A stretch of 64,000 nucleotides of DNA from Desulfovibrio sp. UCD-KL4C (GCF_006210265.1 NZ_VCNC01000003.1:1-64000), one strand, 5' to 3'. Positions 43,407 through 53,535 are shown, counted from the stretch's first letter. The notes: generated by a model from the letters alone, not told the origin. Program-made: numbers and translations.

Positions 43407-46400
43407 TTGTTTTCAAAAAGTTTAAAGAAAAGCAGCATTACTAAAAAGCTAAAACGTGGGGTGTACCTAGTCGTGCTCTCACTTTTTTTACTATCATCTT
43501 TTCCTAGCCTCTCAAATTGTGCTCCATTTAAAGAACATAAAGCCTCTTACGCTGTTTTTAGTGGAAACAAGGTGAATGCTGAGCAGAATTTGCGGCTTGC
43601 CGAAGTGGGCTCTTCTTTCTCAAATAATAAGTCTTCTCAGAGTAACGGCGATCAAACAGCTATCAGGTATAAAACAGATTCTGCCCTTGAATTAAGTGTT
43701 CTTAGTGAAGTTGTGATACTTTTGTTTTTTGTGATTCTTGTGATATTTTTTTGGAATCGTAAACTTTTTAAATTGAATCAGATTTTAAATGTGGAAGTTG
43801 CTCAGCGCAGAAAAATGGAAATCGTTCAGAATTCGCTATATCGAATTGCTCTTGCTGTTACGGAAGTTTCAGGAATGGAAGAGTTTTATTCTATAGTGCA
43901 AAAGAGTATTGCGGATTTCATGTCTGCGCGTAATTTTTATATTGCTCTTTATGATTATGAAAAAGACGAGCTGAGCTTTCCTTATTTCGCTGTAAATGCA
44001 GAGGCTACTCCTAAGCCACGAAAGCTTGGAAAAGGATTTACTGATTATGTTATAAGAACAGGTAGCCCCATGTTGGCGGATCGAAGTAGGCAGGACGAGC
44101 TTATCTCTAGTGGAAAAGTGGAAAGACTTGGAAGAGCTTCTGTTGTCTGGATCGGGATTCCACTCAGTCATGAAGCGCGAACCTTTGGTGTCCTTTCTGT
44201 TCAAAGCTTTGATAAAGATGATATTTTAAGTGAAGAAGATTTAGACCTTTTAATGTTTATTTCTCCATATATAGGGATTGCTTTTGATCGCCTTCAGCTA
44301 CATGAACTTGGCCGGTCAAAGGGAGTGGAGTTGCAGGAAAGTGAGGAGAGGTTCAGAACTCTTTTCGAAGAATCATCTGATGCGGTGGTATTGATAAACG
44401 ATGATACAATCGTCCAGTGTAACCGCGCAGCCCATGAACTTTTGCATATGAGTTCATCATCAGAATTAATTGGTTTAAAGGTTGAAGATATTTTCCCAGA
44501 ATATCGGGCTGATAAATTTCCTTCTATAGGGAAAGCCCTTGCATTTGATAGAAAAGTGCGTGTTAAAACTAGATCCGGATTTGAATCAAACTTACAAAGA
44601 GCTGATGGAAAAGTTTTTCCGGTGGAAGTTTTACTGACGCCGATTTCTTACAAAGGGCAGAATTTGTTTCATTGTGTATGGCGGGACATCACAGAACGAA
44701 AACAGGCTGAAGCTGCTCTGATTGAACGGGAAGTTAAATATAGAGCTCTATTCGATTATGCCAATGATGCAATTGTTCTGATGGATTTAAAGGGAAACTA
44801 TGTCAGTGCCAATCCTGAAGCTATCTCTATGTTTGGATGTCATTCAGAAGATGAATTTAGATCTTGTTCTCCCGCAGATTTCATGCCTGATATACAACCT
44901 AATGGAGTTTCTTCTGTTATTTCTTTTGCAAAAAATATTCAGGCAGCCATTGATTTAGGGAGTTTAGAATATGAGGGAGTTGGTAAACGTCTGAATGGAG
45001 ATAAATTTTATTTGAATATTCGGGCCCGCCCACTGGTTGTTAACGGAGAAACTCTTTTACTTGGAAATTTGCGAGATATTACCGAAAGAAAAACTAACCG
45101 CGAGCAAATTGAACGCTCTGTTTCGTTACTTACTGCAACAATTGAATCATCTGCAGATGGCATTTTAGCCGTTGACGGTTATGGGCTGGTTGTTGCCTGG
45201 AACAGCAGGCTTGCGGATATGTGGAATTTGTCAGGAGCTGTTCTGGATGAAGGCGTTGCAACTGATATTTTTGATTTAATTCTTGATCAGGTGGAAGGGA
45301 AAGGCATTCTAAATGACAACCTGTGGAGTTTCTCATTTGAATCAGACCTGAAACATGTTGATGAACTTAATTTGAAAGATGGAAGAATTATTGAAAGATA
45401 TTCAAATCCTCAGCGTATTGGATCAGAAGTTGTCGGGAGAGTCTGGAGCTTTAGAGATGTGACCGGCAGGCGCAGAGGCGAAAAAGAGTTGGCAGAGTCA
45501 TCTCGACGTTTGTATGATATAATAGAATATTTGCCGGACCCGACAATGGTTGTTGATGTTTGCGGAGTCGTAGTTGCATGGAATAAGACCATGGAAGAAG
45601 TTACCGGTGTTCTAAAGCAGGATATGCTTGGTAAAGGTGATTATGAATATTCAATTCCTTTCTATGGAGAACGTAAACCTACTTTGCTCAGCAGAGCTAT
45701 TTCTGATGGAAAAGCTTCTCCGGAGGATTTATATCAATCTGTTCACCGTGAAGGGGATATGTTGTTCGGAGAGTTTTATGCTCCTAATGTTATGGGAGGG
45801 GAAGGAGCATATCTTTGGGGTGTCGCTCGGCCATTACGTGATTCCACAGGGCAAATTTATGGCGGAATAGAATGCTTGCGTAATGTTACAGATCGTCGAA
45901 AGGTTGCAAAAGAACTAACCAGAGCCAAGCTTGCCGCAGAAGCTGCAACTAGGGCTAAATCAGAGTTTTTGGCAAACATGAGCCATGAAATTAGAACTCC
46001 GATGAATAGTATTCTCGGGCTTGGGCATCTTGTATTAAATTCTACGCTTGATATTTCTCAGAGAGAATCGCTGGAAAAAATGATGTCGTCGGCTGATTCG
46101 TTACTTTCTATTATTGAAGAGATTCTTGATTTCTCTAAAATTGAAGCATGTAAGCTGGAGCTTGAAAGAACCGAGTTTGAACTTGATGGTGTCCTTGATA
46201 AGTTATGTAATCTTGTTGCAATTAAAGCTGAAGAAAAGGGACTTGATTTTGTGTTGTCAGTTGCTCCTGATGTTCCACATCGTGTAATAGGTGACCCTCT
46301 TCGTTTGGAACAAATCCTTACTAATCTTACAAATAATGCAATAAAATTTACCCAAAAAGGGGAAGTTGCTCTTTTTATTTCCTGCAAAGGAACCCCTCAT

Positions 46401-48170
46401 AGTCCCAAAGACAGTTGTATCAGATTTACTGTTAAAGATAGCGGAATCGGCCTAAGTGCAGAAGAACAGTCCGAGCTATTCAAGGCTTTCAATCAGGCCG
46501 ATGCATCAACTACACGTAAATTCGGTGGGACAGGATTAGGGCTGGCTATCTCAAAGAGTCTTGTTAATTTAATGGGCGGTGATATAACTGTTAAGAGTCA
46601 ATCAGGAGTAGGAAGCTCTTTTGAATTTGATGTTGATTTTGCAAATATTGTAGATTCTCCTCGTTTAATTTTACCGGATTCTGTTCACCAAATGAAAGTT
46701 TTGGTAATTGATAAGAATGAAAATTCGAGACAATTTATAGGTGACTGGCTTGAAGCACTATCTCTTGATACCTACTTAACGGCTTCTGCTGGTTCAGAGA
46801 GCGATCTATCGCAATTGTGCTTTAGTGGCGAGAATACAATAGATTTAATTTATATGGGGTATGATAGTGGGGATGAGGATGGCTTTAAAATTGTTAATTT
46901 CATCCGGTCTAATCCTGATTTAATTGATATCCCGATTGTAATGATGCTCCCGTTTGGAGCTGACGAAAATATTCGGAATCAGGCTTCACTTAGAGGAGTA
47001 GATAGATTTATATCAAAGCCTGCTACAAGAGTTTCTTTGTATCAGTCAGTAGTAGATATTTTTAAACTTGAGCCGATTATAGAAAAGCATGGATTGGTTT
47101 CCGGTAGTAAACAACTCGTCGGTTTTGGTGATCGTGAAATTAAGGTTCTTTTGGTTGAAGATAACCAGCTCAATCAGCATGTTGCAACCAAGATGCTCGA
47201 GAGTTTCGGTTTAAGCGTGACTGTTGCTGAAAACGGTAGACAGGCTCTTGATTTATTATGGTCGGCTCCATTTGATCTTATTTTAATGGATATTCAGATG
47301 CCAGAGATGGACGGGTTGACTGCAGCAAGGATAATCCGTTCTGATGAAAACTATAAGGATCTGCCTATCCTGGCAATGACTGCTCATGCTATGCAGGGCG
47401 ATCTAGAAAAAAGTTTAGCTGCCGGAATGAATGATCACATAACTAAACCTATCAGACCATCAACTCTTTTAGTTATTTTAAAGAAATATATTAAATCAAA
47501 GTCGTTCAGCTATATACCGATCAGTCGTAACGCAGAGCAGGATGGGGTCGTAATTCCAGAGCTAGCCGGGATTGATACTGCAAAAGGGTTAAGTAATATC
47601 GGTGGTAACAAGAAAGGTTATCTACGTGTTTTGAAGGGATTTAAGCATGATTACGGGGGATTTGCAGATCAGTTTAAAATACTGATAGATAAATTAGAAC
47701 TAGAAAAAGCTGCAATGAATATTCACTCTTTAAAAGGCGTAAGCGGAAATCTCGGGGCGAAGCTTCTTTACGATTTATGTCGGAGCATTGAAGATATAAT
47801 TAATGATTATGATGAAGAACGAATGAATGGTGCTGTAAATAGACTCATATCAGAATTAAAGATAATAACTGATGCGTTAAATGGATTACCTGATGCTGGT
47901 GTAAATGAAAATAGTGTATATACTGAAGATAAAGAAAAAAGTTTTGAGCTTATGAATAAATTATACAAACTTCTTAAAGATGGAGATGCTGACTCCTATG
48001 ATGTTCTTGAAAAATTAATTTCATTTATTGACCCTGATAGGTTTGAGGGGCAACTTCAAACCCTAACGCAGCATATTGATAATTTAGATTTTGATAGATG
48101 TTGCTTGGTTTTAGAGAAAATAGCAGATGAGCTTGGTATCACTCTTAGTGGAGGGGCATTTAATGAATGA
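43407..48170 (+). CDS. Giant hybrid histidine kinase (GAF-multiPAS-HisKA-HATPase-REC-REC-HPt)
   Basis: This 1587-aa protein most likely starts at TTG 43407, 7 bases after GAGGAA, since only this start retains the signal-like N-terminus (VYLVVLSLFLLSSFPSL). A membrane helix (VVILLFFVILVIFFWN) near 100 is followed by GAF (about 145-300), four PAS domains (about 315-835), HisKA (FLANMSHEIRTPMNSI), HATPase (NNAIKFTQKG, DSGIGL, GTGLGLAIS), a first receiver whose phospho-Asp is replaced by Gly (LIYMGYDSGDEDG), an intact receiver (ILMDIQMPEMDG), and an HPt domain with His in NIHSLKGVSGNLG. It overlaps the REC-GGDEF gene by 8 bases, the likely output of this phosphorelay. Confidence 0.92.
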   Translation: MFSKSLKKSSITKKLKRGVYLVVLSLFLLSSFPSLSNCAPFKEHKASYAVFSGNKVNAEQNLRLAEVGSSFSNNKSSQSNGDQTAIRYKTDSALELSVLSEVVILLFFVILVIFFWNRKLFKLNQILNVEVAQRRKMEIVQNSLYRIALAVTEVSGMEEFYSIVQKSIADFMSARNFYIALYDYEKDELSFPYFAVNAEATPKPRKLGKGFTDYVIRTGSPMLADRSRQDELISSGKVERLGRASVVWIGIPLSHEARTFGVLSVQSFDKDDILSEEDLDLLMFISPYIGIAFDRLQLHELGRSKGVELQESEERFRTLFEESSDAVVLINDDTIVQCNRAAHELLHMSSSSELIGLKVEDIFPEYRADKFPSIGKALAFDRKVRVKTRSGFESNLQRADGKVFPVEVLLTPISYKGQNLFHCVWRDITERKQAEAALIEREVKYRALFDYANDAIVLMDLKGNYVSANPEAISMFGCHSEDEFRSCSPADFMPDIQPNGVSSVISFAKNIQAAIDLGSLEYEGVGKRLNGDKFYLNIRARPLVVNGETLLLGNLRDITERKTNREQIERSVSLLTATIESSADGILAVDGYGLVVAWNSRLADMWNLSGAVLDEGVATDIFDLILDQVEGKGILNDNLWSFSFESDLKHVDELNLKDGRIIERYSNPQRIGSEVVGRVWSFRDVTGRRRGEKELAESSRRLYDIIEYLPDPTMVVDVCGVVVAWNKTMEEVTGVLKQDMLGKGDYEYSIPFYGERKPTLLSRAISDGKASPEDLYQSVHREGDMLFGEFYAPNVMGGEGAYLWGVARPLRDSTGQIYGGIECLRNVTDRRKVAKELTRAKLAAEAATRAKSEFLANMSHEIRTPMNSILGLGHLVLNSTLDISQRESLEKMMSSADSLLSIIEEILDFSKIEACKLELERTEFELDGVLDKLCNLVAIKAEEKGLDFVLSVAPDVPHRVIGDPLRLEQILTNLTNNAIKFTQKGEVALFISCKGTPHSPKDSCIRFTVKDSGIGLSAEEQSELFKAFNQADASTTRKFGGTGLGLAISKSLVNLMGGDITVKSQSGVGSSFEFDVDFANIVDSPRLILPDSVHQMKVLVIDKNENSRQFIGDWLEALSLDTYLTASAGSESDLSQLCFSGENTIDLIYMGYDSGDEDGFKIVNFIRSNPDLIDIPIVMMLPFGADENIRNQASLRGVDRFISKPATRVSLYQSVVDIFKLEPIIEKHGLVSGSKQLVGFGDREIKVLLVEDNQLNQHVATKMLESFGLSVTVAENGRQALDLLWSAPFDLILMDIQMPEMDGLTAARIIRSDENYKDLPILAMTAHAMQGDLEKSLAAGMNDHITKPIRPSTLLVILKKYIKSKSFSYIPISRNAEQDGVVIPELAGIDTAKGLSNIGGNKKGYLRVLKGFKHDYGGFADQFKILIDKLELEKAAMNIHSLKGVSGNLGAKLLYDLCRSIEDIINDYDEERMNGAVNRLISELKIITDALNGLPDAGVNENSVYTEDKEKSFELMNKLYKLLKDGDADSYDVLEKLISFIDPDRFEGQLQTLTQHIDNLDFDRCCLVLEKIADELGITLSGGAFNE

Positions 48171-49074
48171 GAAACCTAAAATTTTAATTGTTGATGATGA
48201 TCGTCTGAACCTTAACGTTCTTGCCGATTTACTTAGGATGGATTATAAAGTTATTCTGGCAAAGAATGCTAATCAGGCTTTAGATCGTATTAATGCCGAG
48301 TTTCCTCCAGATCTTGTTTTGCTTGATGTTGTTATGCCTGAAATGGATGGGTATACTTTGCTGCACAAAATTAAAGAACAGGAATCCTCTAGAAATATTC
48401 CGGTGATTTTTATAACAGCACTTGATTCAAAGCAGAACGAAGCTCGCGGCTTGGAGATGGGGGCGGTTGATTACATTCGGAAGCCTTTTCACCCTTCAAT
48501 AGTTAAGGCCAGAGTTAAAAACCATCTCACAATTGTTAGGCAGCGGAAACTGCTTGAGGGCTTGGCAAATCTTGACGGGCTTACGGAAATGCCGAATCGC
48601 CGAAGTTTTGAAATAGCTGTTGAAAAAGAATGGCGAAGATGTTTGCGGTCAGGGGGGATAATATCCCTTGCCATATTGGATGTGGATTGCTTTAAACAGT
48701 TTAACGATAACTATGGCCATACCGCAGGTGACGATGCTCTCAAAAAAGTTGCCAGCGTACTTGATCGTGAAATTTTGCGTCCGGCTGACCTGGCAGCTAG
48801 GTTCGGCGGAGAGGAATTTGTTATCTTATTACCCGAGACTGATGCTGAAGGAGCTAAGTTCAAGGTAGAAATGGTGCGCTCAAAGGTTGAGGCCTTACAG
48901 GTTGTCCATGGCTTCTCCTCGGCCGGGCAGTTTCTTACAGTTAGTATCGGCGGGGTTACGGTTTTCCCGTCCATGTCTTCGAAACCTCTGGATATGACTG
49001 TCGGGGCCGACTCTATGCTTTACGAAGCTAAACGCCGTGGCAGGAATATGATTTTATGGACTGATCTCACCTGA
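48163..49074 (+). CDS. Response regulator diguanylate cyclase (REC-GGDEF)
   Basis: The frame is open from 48127, but ATG 48163 follows GGAGGGG by 5 bases and starts MNEKPKILIVDDDRL. The 303-aa protein has a receiver (VLLDVVMPEMDG, Lys in YIRKPFHP) and a GGDEF domain with FGGEEFVILLPE and an RxxD inhibitory site (RPAD) five residues before it, so it is probably an active, feedback-inhibited c-di-GMP synthase. Overlap with the giant hybrid kinase indicates a kinase-cyclase pair. It is convergent with and overlaps the next kinase gene by 21 bases. Confidence 0.94.
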   Translation: MNEKPKILIVDDDRLNLNVLADLLRMDYKVILAKNANQALDRINAEFPPDLVLLDVVMPEMDGYTLLHKIKEQESSRNIPVIFITALDSKQNEARGLEMGAVDYIRKPFHPSIVKARVKNHLTIVRQRKLLEGLANLDGLTEMPNRRSFEIAVEKEWRRCLRSGGIISLAILDVDCFKQFNDNYGHTAGDDALKKVASVLDREILRPADLAARFGGEEFVILLPETDAEGAKFKVEMVRSKVEALQVVHGFSSAGQFLTVSIGGVTVFPSMSSKPLDMTVGADSMLYEAKRRGRNMILWTDLT

Positions 49075-51771
49075 TTCATCAGAGCTGTTTGCAGGGAACC
49101 AAATTTCAAAAGAAGTGCCTTCTCCTATGGCACTTTTGCATTCAATACGTCCTTTTAAAGCTCTGGTGACGATGTTGTAAACAAGATGCATTCCTAATCC
49201 TGTGCTGCCTTCGCTCCGCTTGGTAGTAAAGAATGGATCAAATATTTTGAGCAGTTGTTCCTCGTCCATGCCTATTCCGTTATCTGAATAATTGAATAGA
49301 ATTCCGTTACCGTTTTTCTCCGCTTTAATAACTATCAGTCCATGGTCGTTATCTGGGAACGCATGCGTGATAGAATTTATTATAAGGTTTGAAAGGACTA
49401 ACATAAGCGACCCTGGTGAGGTTGTAATGTCAAGATTCTTAGGACATTTTATTTCCAAAATATGACTGTGGTCGTTCAGTTTTGGTTTTAGAGATATAAG
49501 TATCCCTTGAATATAATCGTAAAGATTAATAGTTCGAAGATCATCTGACGACTGGTCTACAGCTAATTGCTTGAAATCACTTATTAACTTTGCAGCCCTG
49601 TCAAGGTTTTTTACAATGTTTACAAGCGCAACTGAGCTGGTTGCAATATATTTTTCAAGATCTGACTTTTTTAGAGAATTATCTGAAAATTGTGACTGTA
49701 GATTGTCGGTGATTTCTTTTAAGTAGGATGTTCCGGTAACTCCTATCCCGAGTGGTGTGTTTACCTCATGCGCGATGCCTGCGACCAGCTCTCCAAGTGA
49801 TGCCATTTTTTCTGTTTCAACAAGTTTGTTCTGGGTTTGGCGTAGCTCATCCATTGATTTCATCAAGGCTGTATTTGCATTCTCAAGTTCAACAGTACGC
49901 ATAGAAACTCTGTCAGTCAGTTCTCTATTTATATGTTGGAGAGAGTTCTCTGCTTCTTTAATGCGAGTTATATCCATTGAAATAGTAAGAATTGCCTGCA
50001 TGTTTGTTGCCGCAGAAGTATAGGGTACTTTTGTTGTTTCAAACCAGTGAATATTTCTTTCCGTATCAATATAACTTTCTTCGAGTGAAAGCTTTTCATT
50101 TAGGCCTATAACTCTCCTGTTATCATCCTGTATCCGTGAAACTTCGTCATGATTGTTGATAATGTCATTCAGGAATTTTCCGGTAATAAAATCAGCGGAA
50201 TTATGAAGTTTCTCGGCTTTGTTTTTGTTAACAAGGAGGAATTTCCCATCTATGTCGTTTGCAAAAATTTCTTGAGGAAGAAGGTCTATAATCTGTCTAA
50301 GTCTTCCTTCGCTTTCGAGAGCTTTTTTAACTGCATTTTTGTTTTCTGTAATATTTTGACCCTGCAGTAGAATAAAAATAGCTTTTTCACTTGGGCCCAT
50401 TTTTACAGGTGAAAATGTCCACGTAAAAAAAAGTTTTTCTGCTTCTGGCTTTGTAATTAGAGGAACTTCTAGTGAAGGCGCGGTCTGTCCAGATGCTGCC
50501 ACGGCCAAGTTTTCTTCAATATCTGGTAAGTATTGATCGGGGAAAAGCTCTCTCAGGTCATTGTTGTTTAGTTGTTTATGACTCATTCCAACCAAACTTT
50601 TAGCGGCTGGATTCATATCAATAATTTTACCGTACGGGTCACAGTTAATTATTGGAGCTTTGGCAGATGAGAAAAGATTTGAGATATATGTGCTTTTTTC
50701 ATTAATATTATTAACCATTGCTTCAAGGGTGTCTCCTAACTGGTTAAACTCTCGTACTTTCCCTCTTATAAATGAGGCCTCTCTGGTTCCGTTTGCAACT
50801 AAATATGCATAGTCTGTAAGTTTCTTTAGTGCAGTAAGAATTCTTTTTTGCATTATCCATGTTGCTGCAACAGATAAAGCTATAGCTAGGGAAAGCATTA
50901 CCCCGAAGCTTTTCAGAAAAATTTGTTTAATGGACTGAAACGTCGGGTTGATTCGTGAAAAACTGAAAAGTAAAGGTGTTTCTGCTTGATTAGGCAAGAG
51001 CTGAATTGTAGAGAATATAGTGTCATTTTTTATTACATAATTGTTGGGAAAAGATTTCTCTGCCCAATTCACCAGTCTGTTGACAGTAAGGATGGAAGGG
51101 GTGTTTGTACCGATTAATAGTTTCTTTTGACTTATAAGGACTGCGTCCTCCGCAGCAGCTGCCGTTTTTAAATTTTCTAAGAAAGAAGTATTAGAGTTTA
51201 AGTCAATCCCACCGTAAAGAATTCCGTTAATTTTTCCGGTCTGATCATTAATGATAGGTACAGCGCAAATAAGTATCGATCTAACACCGGTTGTTGTGTT
51301 GAAAGAAAAATGTTTCCACTTAGGCAATTTTGAAAGGTTGTGATTATCTTTTTCTGTGAAATGAATGTCAGGAGCTTCAATAATCCCTGCATCAATCCAG
51401 CGTTTTCCATCTTTGAAAATTTCTAAGATGTCCAGAATATAGCCATGTCTTGAGCTTATTAAATTGTACAAGCTCTGTTCAATAAAGTCTGAGTCTCCGT
51501 TAATGATAGCTTTTTTAAACGCAAGTGACACTGATAATTCGATTAAATCGGTTTTTATGTCTCCAAGTGTGTTGTTTAAAGATAGTTTTACAATGCTCCT
51601 TGTTTTTTCAATATCACGAGTCAGTTCATTTTCAATTGTTGCTTGAGACAGGTAGAATGACCATGAAAATATAATTCCTCCCATAAAAAGAAGGAACCCC
51701 ATCATGGGGATTATTATGTGAAAGGTCAGCCCTAACTGCGACGGGATACGAAATCTTGCTAGATTTATCAT
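49054..51771 (-). CDS. Membrane sensor histidine kinase (Cache-HAMP-PAS-PAS-HisKA-HATPase)
   Basis: This 905-aa protein has a first transmembrane helix (IIPMMGFLLFMGGIIFSWSFYL), a periplasmic Cache-like sensor (about 40-280), a second helix (LKSFGVMLSLAIALSVAATWIM) and HAMP. Two PAS domains (about 365-475 and 490-615) and a coiled coil are followed by HisKA with the phospho-His in VAGIAHEVNTPLGIGVTG and HATPase (NLIINSITHAF, DNGIGM, STGLGMHLVYNIV). There is no receiver, and no regulator is encoded beside it. GAGGA precedes the start. Its 3' end overlaps the convergent REC-GGDEF gene. Confidence 0.92.
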   Translation of the reverse strand: MINLARFRIPSQLGLTFHIIIPMMGFLLFMGGIIFSWSFYLSQATIENELTRDIEKTRSIVKLSLNNTLGDIKTDLIELSVSLAFKKAIINGDSDFIEQSLYNLISSRHGYILDILEIFKDGKRWIDAGIIEAPDIHFTEKDNHNLSKLPKWKHFSFNTTTGVRSILICAVPIINDQTGKINGILYGGIDLNSNTSFLENLKTAAAAEDAVLISQKKLLIGTNTPSILTVNRLVNWAEKSFPNNYVIKNDTIFSTIQLLPNQAETPLLFSFSRINPTFQSIKQIFLKSFGVMLSLAIALSVAATWIMQKRILTALKKLTDYAYLVANGTREASFIRGKVREFNQLGDTLEAMVNNINEKSTYISNLFSSAKAPIINCDPYGKIIDMNPAAKSLVGMSHKQLNNNDLRELFPDQYLPDIEENLAVAASGQTAPSLEVPLITKPEAEKLFFTWTFSPVKMGPSEKAIFILLQGQNITENKNAVKKALESEGRLRQIIDLLPQEIFANDIDGKFLLVNKNKAEKLHNSADFITGKFLNDIINNHDEVSRIQDDNRRVIGLNEKLSLEESYIDTERNIHWFETTKVPYTSAATNMQAILTISMDITRIKEAENSLQHINRELTDRVSMRTVELENANTALMKSMDELRQTQNKLVETEKMASLGELVAGIAHEVNTPLGIGVTGTSYLKEITDNLQSQFSDNSLKKSDLEKYIATSSVALVNIVKNLDRAAKLISDFKQLAVDQSSDDLRTINLYDYIQGILISLKPKLNDHSHILEIKCPKNLDITTSPGSLMLVLSNLIINSITHAFPDNDHGLIVIKAEKNGNGILFNYSDNGIGMDEEQLLKIFDPFFTTKRSEGSTGLGMHLVYNIVTRALKGRIECKSAIGEGTSFEIWFPANSSDESGEISP

Positions 51772-51978
51772 CTATAAATCCTCAGTAAGTCCTGAGTCGT
51801 AGAATCTTTTACTGCAATAATATGAGTGGTACAGCCTAGTAAGAATATTATCTGTACAATGAAAGGCCATATTTTGCGAGAATAAGCTCATTAAATCTCC
51901 TGAGTGCTTAGGATAGATTACAGCTTATCACATAGAGAAGGCAGTTAAAAGGAGTTGTAAGAAGAAAGGTGGAGCAAA

Positions 51979-52023
51979 AAAAATAAAACCTGCGGCGGTC
52001 CTCTGGTGACAGCCACAGGTTTT
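51979..52023 (-). terminator. Intrinsic terminator of the queuosine precursor transporter gene
   Basis: On the minus strand AAAACCTGTGGC pairs with GCCGCAGGTTTT (51985-51996 and 52012-52023 of the window, one mismatch), followed by a T-rich run (the A-rich 51976-51984 on the plus strand). It begins 14 bases after the stop at 52038. Confidence 0.8.
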
Positions 52024-52037
52024 TCATATCTTGGAGA

Positions 52038-52676
52038 TTATGAGGCAGGGCATAGTTTGTTCTGACGGTTAATAATTGAAACCCCTAAGTATACAATAGG
52101 GGTATCTAATAGGGCGATTACAGTTTTTGCCAGCCACTGTCCCAGAATAATATCCGTAATGGGTAGAATCCCATAAAATGCTATTGATACAAAAATGGTG
52201 GAGTCTATCAGCTGAGAAGTTATAGTTGAAAGGTTATTTCTCAGCCACAAGTGCTTTCCATCTGTTTTTTCTCGGATTAGATGGAACAGCCATACATCAT
52301 GAGTCTGGCTCACAGTGTACGCAATCAGAGAAGCCAGTACTATTCTCGGTGTGTTTGAAAGTACACTTGCAAAACTTTCCTGACCAGTCCAGAAAGGTGC
52401 CGGAGTCCAGTGCAACGCAGCCCACGAAAGACAGATAGCTGCTACGAGAGCTATGAACCCACAATGAATCACTTCATTTGCTCTTTCTTTTCCCCATACT
52501 TCGCTGATAATATCAGAAGATATGAATGTAAGAGAGTAGGCAATAACTCCGGCCGGGGCGTAAAATCCAAAGATATTGATTATCTTGGTAGCTACTACCG
52601 CAGCAATGACCAGTGAACTGATAAAAAGGCACGTAAGAAGAGTGAACGCTTTGCGTTCAAAAGTTGAGGAGAGCAT
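52038..52676 (-). CDS. yhhQ: Queuosine precursor transporter (VUT/YhhQ family)
   Basis: The 212-aa protein has about six transmembrane helices and matches the YhhQ/VUT (DUF165) family that imports the queuosine precursors preQ0/preQ1. Family-typical segments are VVATKIINIFGFYAPAGVIAYSLTFISSDIISEVWGK, ARIVLASLIAYTVSQTHDVWLFH-like NTPRIVLASLIAYTVSQ, RNNLSTITSQLIDSTIFVSIAFYG and a closing TPIVYLGVSI. It is divergent from queF, which acts in the same pathway, strengthening the call. AAGGGA precedes ATG 52676. Confidence 0.9.
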   Translation of the reverse strand: MLSSTFERKAFTLLTCLFISSLVIAAVVATKIINIFGFYAPAGVIAYSLTFISSDIISEVWGKERANEVIHCGFIALVAAICLSWAALHWTPAPFWTGQESFASVLSNTPRIVLASLIAYTVSQTHDVWLFHLIREKTDGKHLWLRNNLSTITSQLIDSTIFVSIAFYGILPITDIILGQWLAKTVIALLDTPIVYLGVSIINRQNKLCPAS

Positions 52677-52708
52677 TAAATTCCCTTGTGTTGAGGATTT
52701 TTGTCATA

Positions 52709-52769
52709 AAGCAGAGTCCGCCCGATGCGAGCAAAAGGGAGAAAGTCCCGTATCTCGACAGGTCTGCTT
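52709..52769. promoter_or_regulatory. Foldable leader between the two queuosine genes, candidate riboswitch
   Basis: Three nested stems are visible: AAGCAGA (52709-52715) with TCTGCTT (52763-52769), CGAG (52728-52731) with CTCG (52754-52757), and GGGA (52737-52740) with TCCC (52746-52749), leaving internal loops of 12/5 and 5/4 bases. It could be transcribed toward yhhQ, only 32 bases away, or toward queF. It does not match preQ1-I consensus as I know it, so its identity is open. Confidence 0.45.
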
Positions 52770-52975
52770 CGGGGCCTGAAATTTCGTTTGGAAAGAATGG
52801 TTGCCAGTATTGCAACAAAAAGTCAAAATAGAAAAATGCTCTGCTTTGTGGTCTTAGGGTGTTTAGATGCAGTTTTCTTTTAAGTCATAAGCTGTTATCT
52901 GCTCACGGTCTTCAGTGTTAAAAAATAATAGAAACAGCTTTTAGCAAAGCGAATATAATACTACGGAGAATTATT

Positions 52976-53479
52976 GTGAAAGCTACAAAAAGTCAGGATA
53001 AAACAGGGGCGTTGAAAACTCTCGGACAGGGTGGAACAACCAAGTACAACTATGATTCTCCAAGCCCTGAAATCTTAGAAGTTTTTCCAAATAATTTCCC
53101 GGGAAGGCCTTATATTGTAAGTATAGAATTTCCTGAATACACATCGCTTTGTCCGGTTACCGGACAGCCGGATTTTGCAAATATCATTGTGGAATATATC
53201 CCTGATGAAGTTTGTGTTGAGTCTAAAAGTTTTAAACTTTATATGGGGTCTTACCGTAATCATCAGTCTTTCATGGAGACAATCACCAATAATATCTTGG
53301 ATGATTTTGTCAGCCGTCTTTCCCCCTTGTGGATGAGAGTTAAAGGAATATTCTCTCCGCGCGGCGGTACAGGGCTTCATGTCTTTGCAGAATATTTCAA
53401 AGAGGACAGCACTCAGTTTGTGAAAATATGTGATGTTGTGCACGAATGGAAAATAGAATCAGGAAGGCACCGTTCATAA
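52976..53479 (+). CDS. queF: NADPH-dependent 7-cyano-7-deazaguanine reductase
   Basis: This 167-aa protein is a type I (single-domain) QueF, which reduces preQ0 to preQ1 in queuosine synthesis. The active-site Cys59 in the family motif EYTSLCPVTGQPDFA is present, with ESKSFKLYMGSYRNHQSFMETITNNIL containing the NADPH-binding and catalytic Glu/His region. GTG 52976 follows CGGAGA. The divergent neighbour is the precursor importer, so the organism may both make and import precursor. Confidence 0.95.
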   Translation: MKATKSQDKTGALKTLGQGGTTKYNYDSPSPEILEVFPNNFPGRPYIVSIEFPEYTSLCPVTGQPDFANIIVEYIPDEVCVESKSFKLYMGSYRNHQSFMETITNNILDDFVSRLSPLWMRVKGIFSPRGGTGLHVFAEYFKEDSTQFVKICDVVHEWKIESGRHRS

Positions 53480-53493
53480 TTATTCAAAGCGGT

Positions 53494-53535
53494 AATTCCG
53501 ATTTAACGATTAACACGGTTGACAAAATCGGAATT
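53494..53535. repeat. 11-bp inverted repeat after queF overlapping the arsR promoter
   Basis: AATTCCGATTT (53494-53504) is repeated in inverse as AAATCGGAATT (53525-53535) with a 20-base centre. The right arm lies between the -35 and -10 of the arsR promoter. It could end queF transcription, though the T run is poor, or form an additional regulator site. Confidence 0.6.
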
